Made by a program: the position numbers and the translations under genes | Assembly: GCF_000613805.1 (NCBI RefSeq) | Contig: NZ_BAJR01000010.1 | Coordinates: 26,937 to 90,936 of the forward strand | Direction of reading: 5' to 3' | DNA length: 64,000 nucleotides | From: Phocaeicola paurosaccharolyticus JCM 15092 | GTDB lineage: Bacteria > Bacteroidota > Bacteroidia > Bacteroidales > Bacteroidaceae | Notes under the pieces: model-generated | What the model saw: only the letters and a program-made list of their open reading frames with translations | What the model was told of the DNA's origin: nothing | The model's database searches: none | Part shown: positions 8,573 through 18,450 of the stretch, in pieces | Position numbering within the stretch: the first letter of the stretch is position 1 | How the letters are laid out: the number at the start of each line of letters is the position of its first letter

Positions 8573-11338
8573 TTAGAATGTATAACTTACGTTTAGTCCG
8601 AAGTTTCTTCCAGGTTTGTATTCACGTGTTACCTGTTCCACTTTTCCTTTTGAAGTCTCAGCAAATTGCTTGAATGACACCTTCTCTGCTAAAAGGTCTC
8701 TTACATACGCCTTTACCTCTATATGTTTTGCAAATTTCTTTGATATGCTCAAATCGAATGAATTTCTTGGCATTTCGTATGAGTCAGGAACCTTTGCTTC
8801 ATTTCCTGTAGTACCTAGGCTACGTCCTACACCAATTATTCTATTACCAATTATATTGTACAGTGCTGATATGTTCAATCCTTTATCATTGTTATTGTAG
8901 AATAAACCGGTATTGATTATATATGGTGACTGTCCCTGCATTGGTCTATCTTTCTCTGATGAGCTGCTGTCAAATCTCACTTTACTTTTAATCAGTGCAC
9001 CATTGAAGCTCCAGCTGAAGTTATTAAGACCGATAAAATCAAGATTCTTACGTATGTCTAACTCTACTCCGTAATTGTCGGCACCATTAGCATTTACATA
9101 TGAATAGGTAAGGTCGGTTCCTCCGTTTACAGTATATGTCCATTCTATAGGATTTGAGAAATTTTTGTAGAATAGTGATACTGATATTAACTCCCCTGCT
9201 GAAGGATAGAACTCATATCCTAAGTCGATGTTATCGATATATGCAGGCTTAAGGTTGTAATTACCTTGAACATTACTAGCAAGATCGAAATCATAGAATA
9301 CAGATGGAGAAACTTCACGGAACTCAGGTCTGTTTGTTGTACGTCCGTAAGATACTCTTACCTGGTTCTTCTCGTTAATCTTGTAAGATGCATTTATTGA
9401 TGGGAATAGGTCATTGTATGTGTAATAATGGCTCTTAGGGCTTTTCTCATAATCTTTAGTATTGCTTATTAACTCCATTTTGTTATGCTCGTATCTAAGT
9501 CCGGCATATACGTTTAATTTTCCAAAAGGTAGGTTAGTAGCTACATAGCCTGAATACATCATATTATTACCTTCGTAGTTGTTGCTCCATTTAACCTTTT
9601 CAAGCATATATATACCATCTTCACCATAATATTTATCCTGCATAAGTTCATTTGGGATATTCATATATCTGAATCCGGAAGGAAGGGAATTGTTTGCAGC
9701 GTTATAGTTGTATATGAACATTCTGGTATTGTAGTCTCTCATTCTGTACTTCAAATAAGCACCTGCTTTAATCATAGGTTTGAATGAGCCAAAAGCCATA
9801 TTCAATTCATAATTCCCATTTGCCGATAAAATATGTTCATTGAGTTTCGTCCACTCTCTTGTAATATCGTTTACATTTGACAATCCCATTTTACCCACTT
9901 CCATGGCATCGTTAATGATGTATCGTTTACGGTCAGGCATATTGTTATTTGCAAATGCATAACCTGCGCTCCAGTCTATCTTGTTATTATCATTTATAGA
10001 GTGTTTTCCTGTGAGTTGAGTGTTATATGTCATTCTGCTGGTATAGTAATACTCTGCACTCTCCTCATTATCACTTTGAGCACTTACTCCTACACGAGTA
10101 GTATATCTGTCTCTTCCAAGCTGGTTGAAAATATTCTTAAACTCATATCTGCTGTTACCACTAGCATTTACATATGTAAGGTTCAGCATCGCTCCAACTC
10201 TTGCATTGTGATTATACTGATTATCCTTACTATGTCTTAAGTAGTTTGACTTTTGGTTTGTCTCATCGTAAGTACCGAATAGAGAGTTTTCCATATCTTG
10301 ATAGTTCTTATAGCTGTTGCTGTAGTTTGCTGCAGCCATCATAGCAAGAGTTTCACCTTTGTCACTTGTCCATCTATGTGCCATATTCATAGCAAGATTC
10401 ATATCTGCTACAGGTTTCAGGCTCTTTACTGTCCAATCATTGTTGAAATTATTATTCTTTAGATCAATACCATCTCCTGCAATATTATTCAGGTTTGCAC
10501 CTATGCCTCCATTAAGACTTCTTAATCCTGAGTCAAATCCCAAGAAATCTGTGCTGCTGCTTTTACCTGAATTGAAATCCTTGAAGTGTGTACGGTCATT
10601 TATGCTACCTCCGACAGAGATATTAAACATATTTTCGTTTGGTACATCTTTTGTGTTTATTAGGATGAAACCTCCACTGAAGTCCGATGGATATTGTGGT
10701 GATGGAGATTTTACAACCACCATGTTGTCAAGTTGTGAAGATGGTATTATATCGAAAGAGAAAGCTCTTGAATCGGCTTCTGAACTTGGTACAGCACTAT
10801 TGTTTATCCAAACATTGTTGTAACGTTGTGAAAGTCCTCTTACCATTACAAATTTCTCATCGATAATACTAATTCCCGGTACTCTCTTTATAACCTCACT
10901 TGCATCTTTATCCTGAGTACGTGCAATCTGTTGAGCAGATATACCTGTCTGCATTACAAGACTGTTACGTTGCTGTGCTATGATAGCTGTTTCTGTATTC
11001 TTTTTAGCCGCTGCTGTTACAACAATTTCACCAAGTTGTTCTGAATTGGGTTCCATTTTTATATCAATATTACTAACCCCATTTACCTCAACGTCCATTG
11101 TAATTGTCTTATAAGATATATAAGATACTATTAGTTTATGGACTCCGTTTCTAAGTCCTGCAAGTTCAAATTTTCCATCGATATCTGTTATCGCTCCTGT
11201 TGTGGTGCCATCTACCATTATGGTAGCACCTATAAGCACTTCGTTATTCTGCTTATCTGAAACTGTACCTTTTATCAAGGCCGCTTTACTGACTATTGCT
11301 GATGATAGCAATAAAAAGAAGAAGATAATTCTACTCAT
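8573..11338 (-). CDS. TonB-dependent outer membrane receptor with carboxypeptidase-regulatory-like domain
   Basis: 921 residues from the ATG at 11338 (MSRIIFFFLLLSS…); an upstream TTG at 11374 would only add a poor leader. Signal peptide, CarboxypepD_reg-like domain at about 20-105 (IKGTVSDKQNNEVLIGATIMV), plug with RVPGISIIDEKFVMVRGLSQRYNNVW and DMVVVKSPSPQYPSDFSGGFILINTKDV in outline, then a 22-strand type barrel ending with the aromatic terminus NFGLNVSYTF. It is not a SusC by length and linker; it resembles the receptors that pair with non-SusD lipoproteins. It would import a ligand caught by the beta-helix lipoprotein encoded downstream, using TonB energy. Substrate unknown. Confidence 0.93.
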   Translation of the reverse strand: MSRIIFFFLLLSSAIVSKAALIKGTVSDKQNNEVLIGATIMVDGTTTGAITDIDGKFELAGLRNGVHKLIVSYISYKTITMDVEVNGVSNIDIKMEPNSEQLGEIVVTAAAKKNTETAIIAQQRNSLVMQTGISAQQIARTQDKDASEVIKRVPGISIIDEKFVMVRGLSQRYNNVWINNSAVPSSEADSRAFSFDIIPSSQLDNMVVVKSPSPQYPSDFSGGFILINTKDVPNENMFNISVGGSINDRTHFKDFNSGKSSSTDFLGFDSGLRSLNGGIGANLNNIAGDGIDLKNNNFNNDWTVKSLKPVADMNLAMNMAHRWTSDKGETLAMMAAANYSNSYKNYQDMENSLFGTYDETNQKSNYLRHSKDNQYNHNARVGAMLNLTYVNASGNSRYEFKNIFNQLGRDRYTTRVGVSAQSDNEESAEYYYTSRMTYNTQLTGKHSINDNNKIDWSAGYAFANNNMPDRKRYIINDAMEVGKMGLSNVNDITREWTKLNEHILSANGNYELNMAFGSFKPMIKAGAYLKYRMRDYNTRMFIYNYNAANNSLPSGFRYMNIPNELMQDKYYGEDGIYMLEKVKWSNNYEGNNMMYSGYVATNLPFGKLNVYAGLRYEHNKMELISNTKDYEKSPKSHYYTYNDLFPSINASYKINEKNQVRVSYGRTTNRPEFREVSPSVFYDFDLASNVQGNYNLKPAYIDNIDLGYEFYPSAGELISVSLFYKNFSNPIEWTYTVNGGTDLTYSYVNANGADNYGVELDIRKNLDFIGLNNFSWSFNGALIKSKVRFDSSSSEKDRPMQGQSPYIINTGLFYNNNDKGLNISALYNIIGNRIIGVGRSLGTTGNEAKVPDSYEMPRNSFDLSISKKFAKHIEVKAYVRDLLAEKVSFKQFAETSKGKVEQVTREYKPGRNFGLNVSYTF

Positions 11339-11408
11339 TTTTCTGTTTTTTATTAGCTTATTTGTCTGATACAAAATTCTATAAAGGCTATTTCTCCTTT
11401 AATACATA

Positions 11409-11460
11409 TATGTTATCACTTTTTTACATTATTATTTCATTTATGTTATCATCCTTTTTT
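11409..11460. promoter_or_regulatory. Two direct repeats TATGTTATCA spaced 33 bp
   Basis: The shared core TATGTTATCA occurs with T-rich tails at about 11409 and 11442. It lies between the divergent TonB receptor and threonine aldolase genes and could be a regulator site for the receptor operon. Confidence 0.35.
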
Positions 11461-11472
11461 TTTATAAAATGG

Positions 11473-11480
11473 TAACTTTG
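11473..11480 (+). promoter_or_regulatory. Candidate -7 box (TAACTTTG) for ltaE
   Basis: Match to TAnnTTTG, 23 bp before the ATG at 11503. A T-run replaces the -33 TTTG. Confidence 0.5.
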
Positions 11481-11502
11481 TGCATATCTATAAAAATATA
11501 AT

Positions 11503-12525
11503 ATGAGAAGTTTTGCATCCGATAATAATTCAAGCGTCCATCCTTTGGTGATAGATGCTTTGGTAAATGCCAACAAGGACCATGCATTAGGTTATGGTGA
11601 TGACCCTTGGACAGATGAGGCTACAAGCAGAGTAAAGGCTCTTTTTCAAAGAGAGTCCATAGCACTTTTTGTTTTCAATGGAACAGGTAGCAATACTATG
11701 GCTCTACAGATGATGACTCGTCCTTATCATATAATTTTCTGTGCAGAGACAGCACATATTGCTGTAGATGAATGCGGTGCACCAGCCAAGGCAACCGGCT
11801 GTATTATGCGCTCTATAATGACCCCTGATGGTAAGCTCACTCCCGAGCTTCTTAAACCTTATATGATAAACTTTGGTGTGGACCACCATTCACAACCGGG
11901 GGCAATCTATATAAGTCAGTGTACTGAACTTGGTACTATATATACTCCTGATGAGGTTCGTTCACTTTGTGACTTTGCACATGAGCATGGTCTTAAGGTT
12001 CACATGGATGGTGCACGTATCAGTAATGCTGCTGCTTCTCTGAAGCTATCTATAGACGAAGTATCTGCTGCGTGTGGAGTAGATACACTCACTTTAGGAG
12101 GTACTAAGAACGGACTTATGGGAGCAGAATGTGTTGTGGTATTTGATAAGTCACTATTTGCAGAGGCACGTTATGCTCGTAAACAGTCTTGCCAACTTGC
12201 AAGTAAGATGAGATATATATCATGCCAGTTCACTGCATTTCTTACAGACAACTTGTGGCTGAAATGTGCAGAACATGCAAATGTGATGGCTAAGAAATTA
12301 CATGATGCTCTCTCTGAGCTACCAGGAGTTAGTTTCACTCAGAAGTTTGAAAGCAATCAGCTCTTTCTCATTATGCCTCGTGAGGTTGAGGACAAGTTAT
12401 ATGAGAAATACCATTTCTATTTTTGGAATGAGGCAATAAATGAGATGAGGCTTGTAACTTCTTTCGACACAACTGAGGAAGATATAGATGATTTGATTGG
12501 GTATGTTCGTCAGTTAATGAGATAG
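11503..12525 (+). CDS. ltaE: Low-specificity L-threonine aldolase
   Basis: 340 residues, fold-type I PLP enzyme. It begins FASDNNSSVHPLVIDAL, which includes the conserved substrate-binding start of threonine aldolases; HMDGARISNA carries the PLP-interacting Asp and Arg, and K202 in GGTKNGLMGAE is the PLP lysine. It splits L-threonine or L-allo-threonine to glycine and acetaldehyde in the cytoplasm. It is transcribed alone and ends at a cluster of strong hairpins facing the nuo operon. The gene name is assigned by family; low-specificity versus L-allo-specific type cannot be told from sequence. Confidence 0.93.
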   Translation: MRSFASDNNSSVHPLVIDALVNANKDHALGYGDDPWTDEATSRVKALFQRESIALFVFNGTGSNTMALQMMTRPYHIIFCAETAHIAVDECGAPAKATGCIMRSIMTPDGKLTPELLKPYMINFGVDHHSQPGAIYISQCTELGTIYTPDEVRSLCDFAHEHGLKVHMDGARISNAAASLKLSIDEVSAACGVDTLTLGGTKNGLMGAECVVVFDKSLFAEARYARKQSCQLASKMRYISCQFTAFLTDNLWLKCAEHANVMAKKLHDALSELPGVSFTQKFESNQLFLIMPREVEDKLYEKYHFYFWNEAINEMRLVTSFDTTEEDIDDLIGYVRQLMR

Positions 12526-12572
12526 CTGATAACACTTTCCTTGTCTTAAACGTATAGTCATTAAAATTGTGG

Positions 12573-12613
12573 TTTAGGATATTAATCCTAAGCCTTAGGA
12601 TTAATATCCTAAA
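12573..12613. terminator. Near-perfect 41-bp palindrome
   Basis: Two 20-base arms are exact reverse complements (inner part CCTAAG C CTTAGG) around one central base, 48 bp after ltaE. It can form a very stable hairpin, but no T run follows, so it may be a structural or protein-binding element and not a simple terminator. Confidence 0.5.
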
Positions 12614-12674
12614 GCTTGGGACAAAGAAAAACTCTTGAATGATAGGCGATAGTGTCCTGTTATATAATAAAAGG

Positions 12675-12725
12675 AATCACCCTTGTAAGTATAAGATGTT
12701 TATTCATCTACTTACAAGGGTGATT
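12675..12725. terminator. Bidirectional terminator between ltaE and nuoN
   Basis: A perfect 17-bp stem (AATCACCCTTGTAAGTA and its complement) over a 17-base loop, with T-rich DNA behind it on both strands. Confidence 0.8.
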
Positions 12726-12732
12726 ATTTGTA

Positions 12733-12754
12733 TGGGGTGTATGGATACACCCCA
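12733..12754 (-). terminator. Hairpin directly behind the nuo operon
   Basis: TGGGGTGTA, 4-base loop, TACACCCCA; 23 bp beyond the nuoN stop. It probably protects or ends the nuo transcript together with the larger hairpin next to it. Confidence 0.55.
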
Positions 12755-12776
12755 ATCTGTTTTAATAAATTACAGA

Positions 12777-14195
12777 TTATAATGCCATTCCGTCAAGCCA
12801 CATATATACACTGCTTACGATACCTAAAAGTATTATACCTGCAACACATGTTAAAAGGCTTATGCGCATTGGTACACTATTCTTGAATGTCGCAATAGGA
12901 GCATCCGATGGAGTAATGAACATAGCTTTAACAATAAGCAGATAGTAGTATAGTGATATGATTGTGTTAACCAATGCAATAAATACTATAACTGAGAAAC
13001 CGCTTTTGAATGCTGCTGCAAATACAAAGAACTTGCTGAAAAATCCTGCAAAAGGAGGAATACCTGCAAGTGAGAATAGTGCAAGAGTCATAACCATAGC
13101 AAGCTTAGGATTTGTTGAGTAGAAGCCATTGTAATCTTCTCTCTCAACCTTTCCTTGTGCATGCTGTTCAACTGCATTGATAACACCGAATACAGCAAGA
13201 TTGGCTGCGATATATACTAAGATATAATATACTAGTGATGTTGCACCCTGCTCACTTCCGGCAAGTACTGCAAGCATGATGTAACCAGCTTGTGAGATAC
13301 TACTGAAAGCCATGAATCTTTTCAAGTTGCTCTGAAGTATAGCAAATAGGTTGGCTACAGTTATAGTAACCACAATTACTATAGAAATCATCAGTGACCA
13401 TTGTTCTACCATAGGAGCAAATACTTTCATCAGGATTGTCATAAGTGCAAACGCTGCTGCTCCCTTAGAGATAACTGAAAGGTAAGCTGTAACAGATGTA
13501 GGTGCTCCTTGGTATGTATCTGCTGTCCAGAGGTGGAAAGGTACAAGGCTCAACTTGAATGCAAGTCCTGAGAAGAAAAATACGAGTGATAAAATCTCCA
13601 AAGGTGATGCCACTAACAGTGAAGGGATATCATTGAAGTATAATGTTCCGGTAGATCCGTAAAGCATTGATATACCATAAAGCATTAAGCCACTTGAGAA
13701 TAGAGCTGAAAGAATGAATTTAGCTCCAGCCTCAGCACTATGACCTTTATACTTATCGAATGCTACTAAACAAGCTACAGGGATAGTTGCAAGTTCCATT
13801 CCTATGAATAACATAAGGAAGTTTCCTGCACTAATCATGTAGAATAGTCCTATAAGTGTACTGAATGTTAGTACATAGAATTCACCTCTTCTTTGTGCTG
13901 TTTCACCTTTACTTAGCCAATCTGTGCTCTGAAGGAATATTATCAGTGTTCCAGCAGAGAGAATTGTCTTCAGTGCATTTGCAAGTGGAGATGTTGTGTA
14001 CATTCCACCGAAAAGCTCTCCTTGACAGGGCATAATATTTATAATTATACTTATTGCAAGTAGTATCGATGAAATGGTTCCAAGATGATGCTTCTTATCT
14101 TCCGGTAGGAAAAGATCGATAATGAATACCAAGATGAATGCAATGATCAGGCTTATTTCCTGTCCCATTGTTGTAAATATAGATATATAGTCCAT
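12777..14195 (-). CDS. nuoN: NADH-quinone oxidoreductase subunit N
   Basis: 472 residues with about 14 membrane segments; one of the three antiporter-like proton-pumping subunits of complex I. The conserved Glu region of TM5 ([21 protein letters not shown] in outline) and the Lys-containing segment with [17 protein letters not shown] are present. It is the last gene of the operon; the nuoM stop lies 6 bp upstream, so translation is probably coupled. Slightly shorter than the 485 residues of the E. coli protein. Confidence 0.96.
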   Translation of the reverse strand: MDYISIFTTMGQEISLIIAFILVFIIDLFLPEDKKHHLGTISSILLAISIIINIMPCQGELFGGMYTTSPLANALKTILSAGTLIIFLQSTDWLSKGETAQRRGEFYVLTFSTLIGLFYMISAGNFLMLFIGMELATIPVACLVAFDKYKGHSAEAGAKFILSALFSSGLMLYGISMLYGSTGTLYFNDIPSLLVASPLEILSLVFFFSGLAFKLSLVPFHLWTADTYQGAPTSVTAYLSVISKGAAAFALMTILMKVFAPMVEQWSLMISIVIVVTITVANLFAILQSNLKRFMAFSSISQAGYIMLAVLAGSEQGATSLVYYILVYIAANLAVFGVINAVEQHAQGKVEREDYNGFYSTNPKLAMVMTLALFSLAGIPPFAGFFSKFFVFAAAFKSGFSVIVFIALVNTIISLYYYLLIVKAMFITPSDAPIATFKNSVPMRISLLTCVAGIILLGIVSSVYMWLDGMAL

Positions 14196-14201
14196 TGTCT
14201 C

Positions 14202-15680
14202 TTATTTTAAAGATGAAATTATCGGTGCCACACTATTACTAATAAGGTCGCTTATCCACCAAGGTGCAGTTCCGATACCTGCTACACAAACTATAAGGAA
14301 GATTACAGCTACCTTTTCATCCCATGTAGCATCAGTAAGTTTCAGATGCTCTTCATTAGTAGGAACTCCATACATAATCTTTCCAACAACGCGTAGAATG
14401 TAGACTGCTGTTATTACAATACTTGTAGTAGCAATGATAGTACATACTCTATGGAAAGTATCATTTACTTCGAATGAACCAACAAAAATAGTCATCTCAG
14501 CAACGAATCCACTGAATCCAGGAAGACCTAAGTTAGCGAAACCTGCTATGATATAACCTACAGCAAGGAATGGCATTATCTTCATAAGTCCTCTAAGATT
14601 ACGTATGTCGCGTGTATGAGTACGTCCATATATCATACCAATAAGAGCGAAGAAGAGTGCTGTCATAAGTCCGTGGCTTAACATCTGGATTATAGCACCA
14701 GTACAACTTGTTCTTGTAAGCATCAATATAGCAAATAATACAAGTCCGCAGTGAGATACACTTGAGTATGCATTAATATATTTCAAGTCGGTCTGAACGA
14801 CAGCACTGAATGCTCCGTAAACAACAGAAATAGTTGTCAGTATAAGGAATAGATCACCCCACATTGCTGCACCCTCTGGCAACAGATAGATAGCAACGCG
14901 GAAACATCCGTAACCTCCAAGTTTCATAAGTACTCCTGCATGAAGCATTGATACCGCTGTTGGCGCTGAAGCATGACCATCAGGGCTCCATGTGTGGAAT
15001 GGGAAAAGAGCTCCCAAAACTCCGAAGCCTAAGAATACAAGAGGGAAGAATATATGTTGAATCTCTGCTGGGATACTCTTATGAGCTATTTCCAACAGGT
15101 TCATTGTCTCGCCACCTGCTCCGTAGAATATTCCAAGTATTCCTACCAAAAGGAATGCAGAACCACCCATAAGCATAAGTGTAAGTTTCATAGCAGCATA
15201 CTCTTTCTTTCCACTTCCCCATACACCGATAAGTAAGTACATAGGGATAAGCGCTACTTCATAGAACATGAACATTGTGAATAGGTCGGTTGATATGAAG
15301 AATCCATAAACTCCTGTGCTAAGTAGAGTGAACCACATGAAATACTCTTTTGTAAGAGGTTGTAATTTCCATGAGGCAAATATACCTGTAAATACAATTA
15401 CCGAACTTAACAACAACATAACTACGGAGATACCATCGACACCTACTGAGTAACATATGTTGAGTGGCTCGAACCATGGTATGCTTGATGTGAATAGCAT
15501 ATCACCTTGAGCACCGGCTTCACGCAGGTTTATGTATTCTATAGTAAGGTAGACAGAGAGAGCAAGTAGAATTGAAGCTCCTGCCACCATTGTCGTCTTT
15601 ACCTGTGTAAGATTTCTTGATGCCCATAAACCAGCCAGCATCAAGACTGGTACTATAACAAATAAACTTAATATATTCAT
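14202..15680 (-). CDS. nuoM: NADH-quinone oxidoreductase subunit M
   Basis: 492 residues, about 14 membrane segments. FMFYEVALIPMYLLIGVWG contains the essential TM5 glutamate, and PFHTWSPDGHASAPTAVSM the conserved segment with the half-channel. Together with L and N it forms the proton-pumping arm in the inner membrane. Located 6 bp from both neighbours in the order L-M-N, the standard order for complex I operons. Confidence 0.97.
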   Translation of the reverse strand: MNILSLFVIVPVLMLAGLWASRNLTQVKTTMVAGASILLALSVYLTIEYINLREAGAQGDMLFTSSIPWFEPLNICYSVGVDGISVVMLLLSSVIVFTGIFASWKLQPLTKEYFMWFTLLSTGVYGFFISTDLFTMFMFYEVALIPMYLLIGVWGSGKKEYAAMKLTLMLMGGSAFLLVGILGIFYGAGGETMNLLEIAHKSIPAEIQHIFFPLVFLGFGVLGALFPFHTWSPDGHASAPTAVSMLHAGVLMKLGGYGCFRVAIYLLPEGAAMWGDLFLILTTISVVYGAFSAVVQTDLKYINAYSSVSHCGLVLFAILMLTRTSCTGAIIQMLSHGLMTALFFALIGMIYGRTHTRDIRNLRGLMKIMPFLAVGYIIAGFANLGLPGFSGFVAEMTIFVGSFEVNDTFHRVCTIIATTSIVITAVYILRVVGKIMYGVPTNEEHLKLTDATWDEKVAVIFLIVCVAGIGTAPWWISDLISNSVAPIISSLK

Positions 15681-15686
15681 GATGCT

Positions 15687-17582
15687 TTAGAGTATTAAAA
15701 TTAATGTAAGAATCAATGAACCAGCAAGGAACCACATACAGTACTGCTGTACATTTCCACTCTGCATACCTCTAATCTCCTCTCCGGCAGCATTGGTACC
15801 CCAAGCTGTGAAGTTGAAGAATTGGTCGATTACATGTCTGTCGAACCAAGCAATAGGAGTACTGATGCATCTGAAAATAATCTTCTTTGTGATGAAGATC
15901 CATATCTCATCCAGATAGAATCTGTTGTAAGCAGCTTTGTGAAGACCTTTGAACTGCTTGGCAAGCATAGCTGCAACAGGTTGTTTATCGCCTGCATACA
16001 TCCATGTTGCTATTAGTATAGATGTTATGGCAACGCAAAGACTTGTAATCATAACTGTTGTATCAAGATGTATGGTATAAGCTTCACCATTGCTTGAAAC
16101 AAGATGTCCGAAAGGTATGAATCCGGCTACACAAGTAATACCTGCAAGCACCATCAATGGAATTGTCATAGACAATGAACATTCGTGTGGATGTACGTTT
16201 GGATTATAATTCGGCTTTTTGTTGTATGGAGTTCCCCAGAATATTCCGTAATAGAGGCGGAACATATAGAAAGCTGTCATTCCTGCAATAGCAGTCATGA
16301 TATATCCCATAACAGGTGAGAATTCGAAACATGCAGTAAGGATTTCATCTTTAGAGAAGAATCCGGAGAATGGCCAAATACCAGCTATGGCAAGACATCC
16401 AATAAGGAATGTAATATGTGTAATAGGCATGTGTTTTCTTAAACCACCCATACCGCTCATCTCATTAGTATGAACAGCATGTATTATGCAACCAGCTCCA
16501 AGGAATAGAAGAGCTTTGAACATTGCATGTGTGAATAGGTGGAACATACTTGCCATATATCCTAAACCGCCTTCATGTGGGTTAATAGAAGTACAAACTC
16601 CTAAGGCAACCATCATAAAACCTATCTGTGAGATTGTTGAGAATGCAAGCACTCTCTTTATGTCACTCTGTACACAAGCTACACTAGCAGCATAGAATGC
16701 TGTGAATGCAGCAATGTAAGCTATCCAATGTAACACATCGGGTGCATATCCGACATATAGAGGGAACATTCTTGCTACAAGATATACTCCGGCAACAACC
16801 ATTGTTGCAGCATGTATCAATGCGCTGACAGGTGTAGGACCTTCCATTGCATCCGGCAACCATATGTGAAGAGGGAACATGGCACTCTTGCCAGCACCTC
16901 CGATGAACATAAGTCCAAGAGCTAGAGGAATAAGGAATCCTGCATTTATAAGTGCATTCACTTGTGGAGTGAATGAGAATGTACCTGCATAGTATCCATA
17001 AATAAGGATACCGATAAGGAATCCGAGATCGGCAAAACGTGTTACAATAAATGCCTTCTTGCTGGCTGCAATAGCTGCATCTTTTGTATAATAGAATCCG
17101 ATTAGCAAGTATGACGATACACCTACAAGTTCCCAGAAAATATACATCTGGAAGATGTTGGTTGCAACGACAAGACCAAGCATAGACATGGTGAACAGGC
17201 TAAGGAAAGCATAATAGCGCTGGAAACCCTTTTCGCCGTGCATATATCCGAATGAGTAGATGTGTACCATCAGTGATACAGTAGATATAACTACAAGCAT
17301 CATCACTGAAATCGGATCAATCATAAAACCAAAATCTATAGAGAGGTTTGATGAGAATGGAAGCCAGTTAAAGTTCCATGCTGTAATTGTAGGATAGACT
17401 CCTTCAGCATTTCTTGCTCCGGTGAAATAAGAAAAAGCGGTATAGTAGGAGAGGCATGCTACTGTCGCCAGTGAGATTGTGCCTATTATTCCTGCAACTT
17501 TGCTCTTCATATACATTCCTGCGAGTCCTAATACCAGGAAACTCAGAAAGGGTAGGAGCAGTATAAGAATAGTATATTCCAT
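15687..17582 (-). CDS. nuoL: NADH-quinone oxidoreductase subunit L
   Basis: 631 residues, about 16 membrane segments. Key motifs are YIFWELVGVSSYLLIGF (TM5 glutamate), FPLHIWLPDAMEGPTPVSAL and the C-terminal amphipathic lateral helix region (FNRFYLDEIWIF-like, here YNRFYLDEIWIF), which spans the membrane arm in known structures. It is the most distal proton pump of the complex. The start at 17582 gives MEYTILILLLPFL, normal for NuoL. It follows nuoK by 31 bp. Confidence 0.97.
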   Translation of the reverse strand: MEYTILILLLPFLSFLVLGLAGMYMKSKVAGIIGTISLATVACLSYYTAFSYFTGARNAEGVYPTITAWNFNWLPFSSNLSIDFGFMIDPISVMMLVVISTVSLMVHIYSFGYMHGEKGFQRYYAFLSLFTMSMLGLVVATNIFQMYIFWELVGVSSYLLIGFYYTKDAAIAASKKAFIVTRFADLGFLIGILIYGYYAGTFSFTPQVNALINAGFLIPLALGLMFIGGAGKSAMFPLHIWLPDAMEGPTPVSALIHAATMVVAGVYLVARMFPLYVGYAPDVLHWIAYIAAFTAFYAASVACVQSDIKRVLAFSTISQIGFMMVALGVCTSINPHEGGLGYMASMFHLFTHAMFKALLFLGAGCIIHAVHTNEMSGMGGLRKHMPITHITFLIGCLAIAGIWPFSGFFSKDEILTACFEFSPVMGYIMTAIAGMTAFYMFRLYYGIFWGTPYNKKPNYNPNVHPHECSLSMTIPLMVLAGITCVAGFIPFGHLVSSNGEAYTIHLDTTVMITSLCVAITSILIATWMYAGDKQPVAAMLAKQFKGLHKAAYNRFYLDEIWIFITKKIIFRCISTPIAWFDRHVIDQFFNFTAWGTNAAGEEIRGMQSGNVQQYCMWFLAGSLILTLILIL

Positions 17583-17613
17583 ATTTATTTTTTTATATCT
17601 AGTGAAGTGATTG

Positions 17614-17922
17614 TTATCCCTTCATTTCGTTAATATTCTTTATCTGTATATTCCGTATGTTACGGTATATATTGATGATTATCGCGATCGCTACTGCAGT
17701 CTCAGCCGCACTGACTCCTATTGCAAATAGTGCAAAGAAGTGTCCTTCCAGTTTGTCAGGAAATAGGAAACGGTTGAATACAGCAAAGTTAATATCTACC
17801 GAGTTGAGAATAAGCTCAACGCTGATAAGTATTGCAAGTATGTTTTTTCTTGTGAAAAAGCCATATATTCCCACAAACATCATGAATGTGGAGAGTATTA
17901 GATAATATTCCATTGGTACCAT
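17614..17922 (-). CDS. nuoK: NADH-quinone oxidoreductase subunit K
   Basis: 102 residues with three membrane helices and the two buried glutamates expected in this subunit (SVELILNSVDINF and AAETAVAIAI). I kept the start at 17922, giving MVPMEYYLIL, which matches the MIP-type N-terminus of other NuoK proteins; a second ATG at 17913 is possible. Membrane part of complex I that links the quinone module to the antiporter-like subunits. Confidence 0.96.
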   Translation of the reverse strand: MVPMEYYLILSTFMMFVGIYGFFTRKNILAILISVELILNSVDINFAVFNRFLFPDKLEGHFFALFAIGVSAAETAVAIAIIINIYRNIRNIQIKNINEMKG

Positions 17923-17934
17923 AATCTCTCTCTT

Positions 17935-18438
17935 TTAACGTTTACGTGCTATCATAACTCCTCCAACTATACAAGCCAGAAGGAGAATACTTATCACTTC
18001 AAATGGTAATACATATTGGTATTTTTCCATTCCCATCAATGTATATCCTATAGTCTTTACATCAAGCTCTCCTGGTTGGAAACTTGGTTCAATAAAGTCG
18101 TTCTTTAGAATAACAAAGAGGCAAATACCTAAACCAGCTAGTGTGGATAAGAATCCTGCTGCCACTTTGCTGTTCTTTAACTTCTCTGCTTTGTCTCCCT
18201 GTGCTGAGGTAAGAAGTATACTGAATACATAAAGTACTGTGATACCTCCTGCATATATTAGTAGCTGTACAGCTCCCAAAAATGCATAGTTCAGCTGGAA
18301 ATATATCGCTGCTGTACCGAAAAGCACAAAGAGAAGGTATGTAGCTGCACGCAATATTCTTGAAGTAGTCACCGAAAGAACGGAACATACACCAATAAAA
18401 AGTGCAATTACAATGAATACAATAATTTGTAGTGTCAT
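17935..18438 (-). CDS. nuoJ: NADH-quinone oxidoreductase subunit J
   Basis: 167 residues, five membrane segments. The conserved TM3 region is seen as GAVQLLIYAGGITVLYVF, which forms the pi-bulge helix in known structures. Short spacing to nuoK (12 bp) and nuoI (12 bp). It belongs to the E-channel region of complex I. Confidence 0.96.
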   Translation of the reverse strand: MTLQIIVFIVIALFIGVCSVLSVTTSRILRAATYLLFVLFGTAAIYFQLNYAFLGAVQLLIYAGGITVLYVFSILLTSAQGDKAEKLKNSKVAAGFLSTLAGLGICLFVILKNDFIEPSFQPGELDVKTIGYTLMGMEKYQYVLPFEVISILLLACIVGGVMIARKR

Positions 18439-18450
18439 AATATCTTTGTT

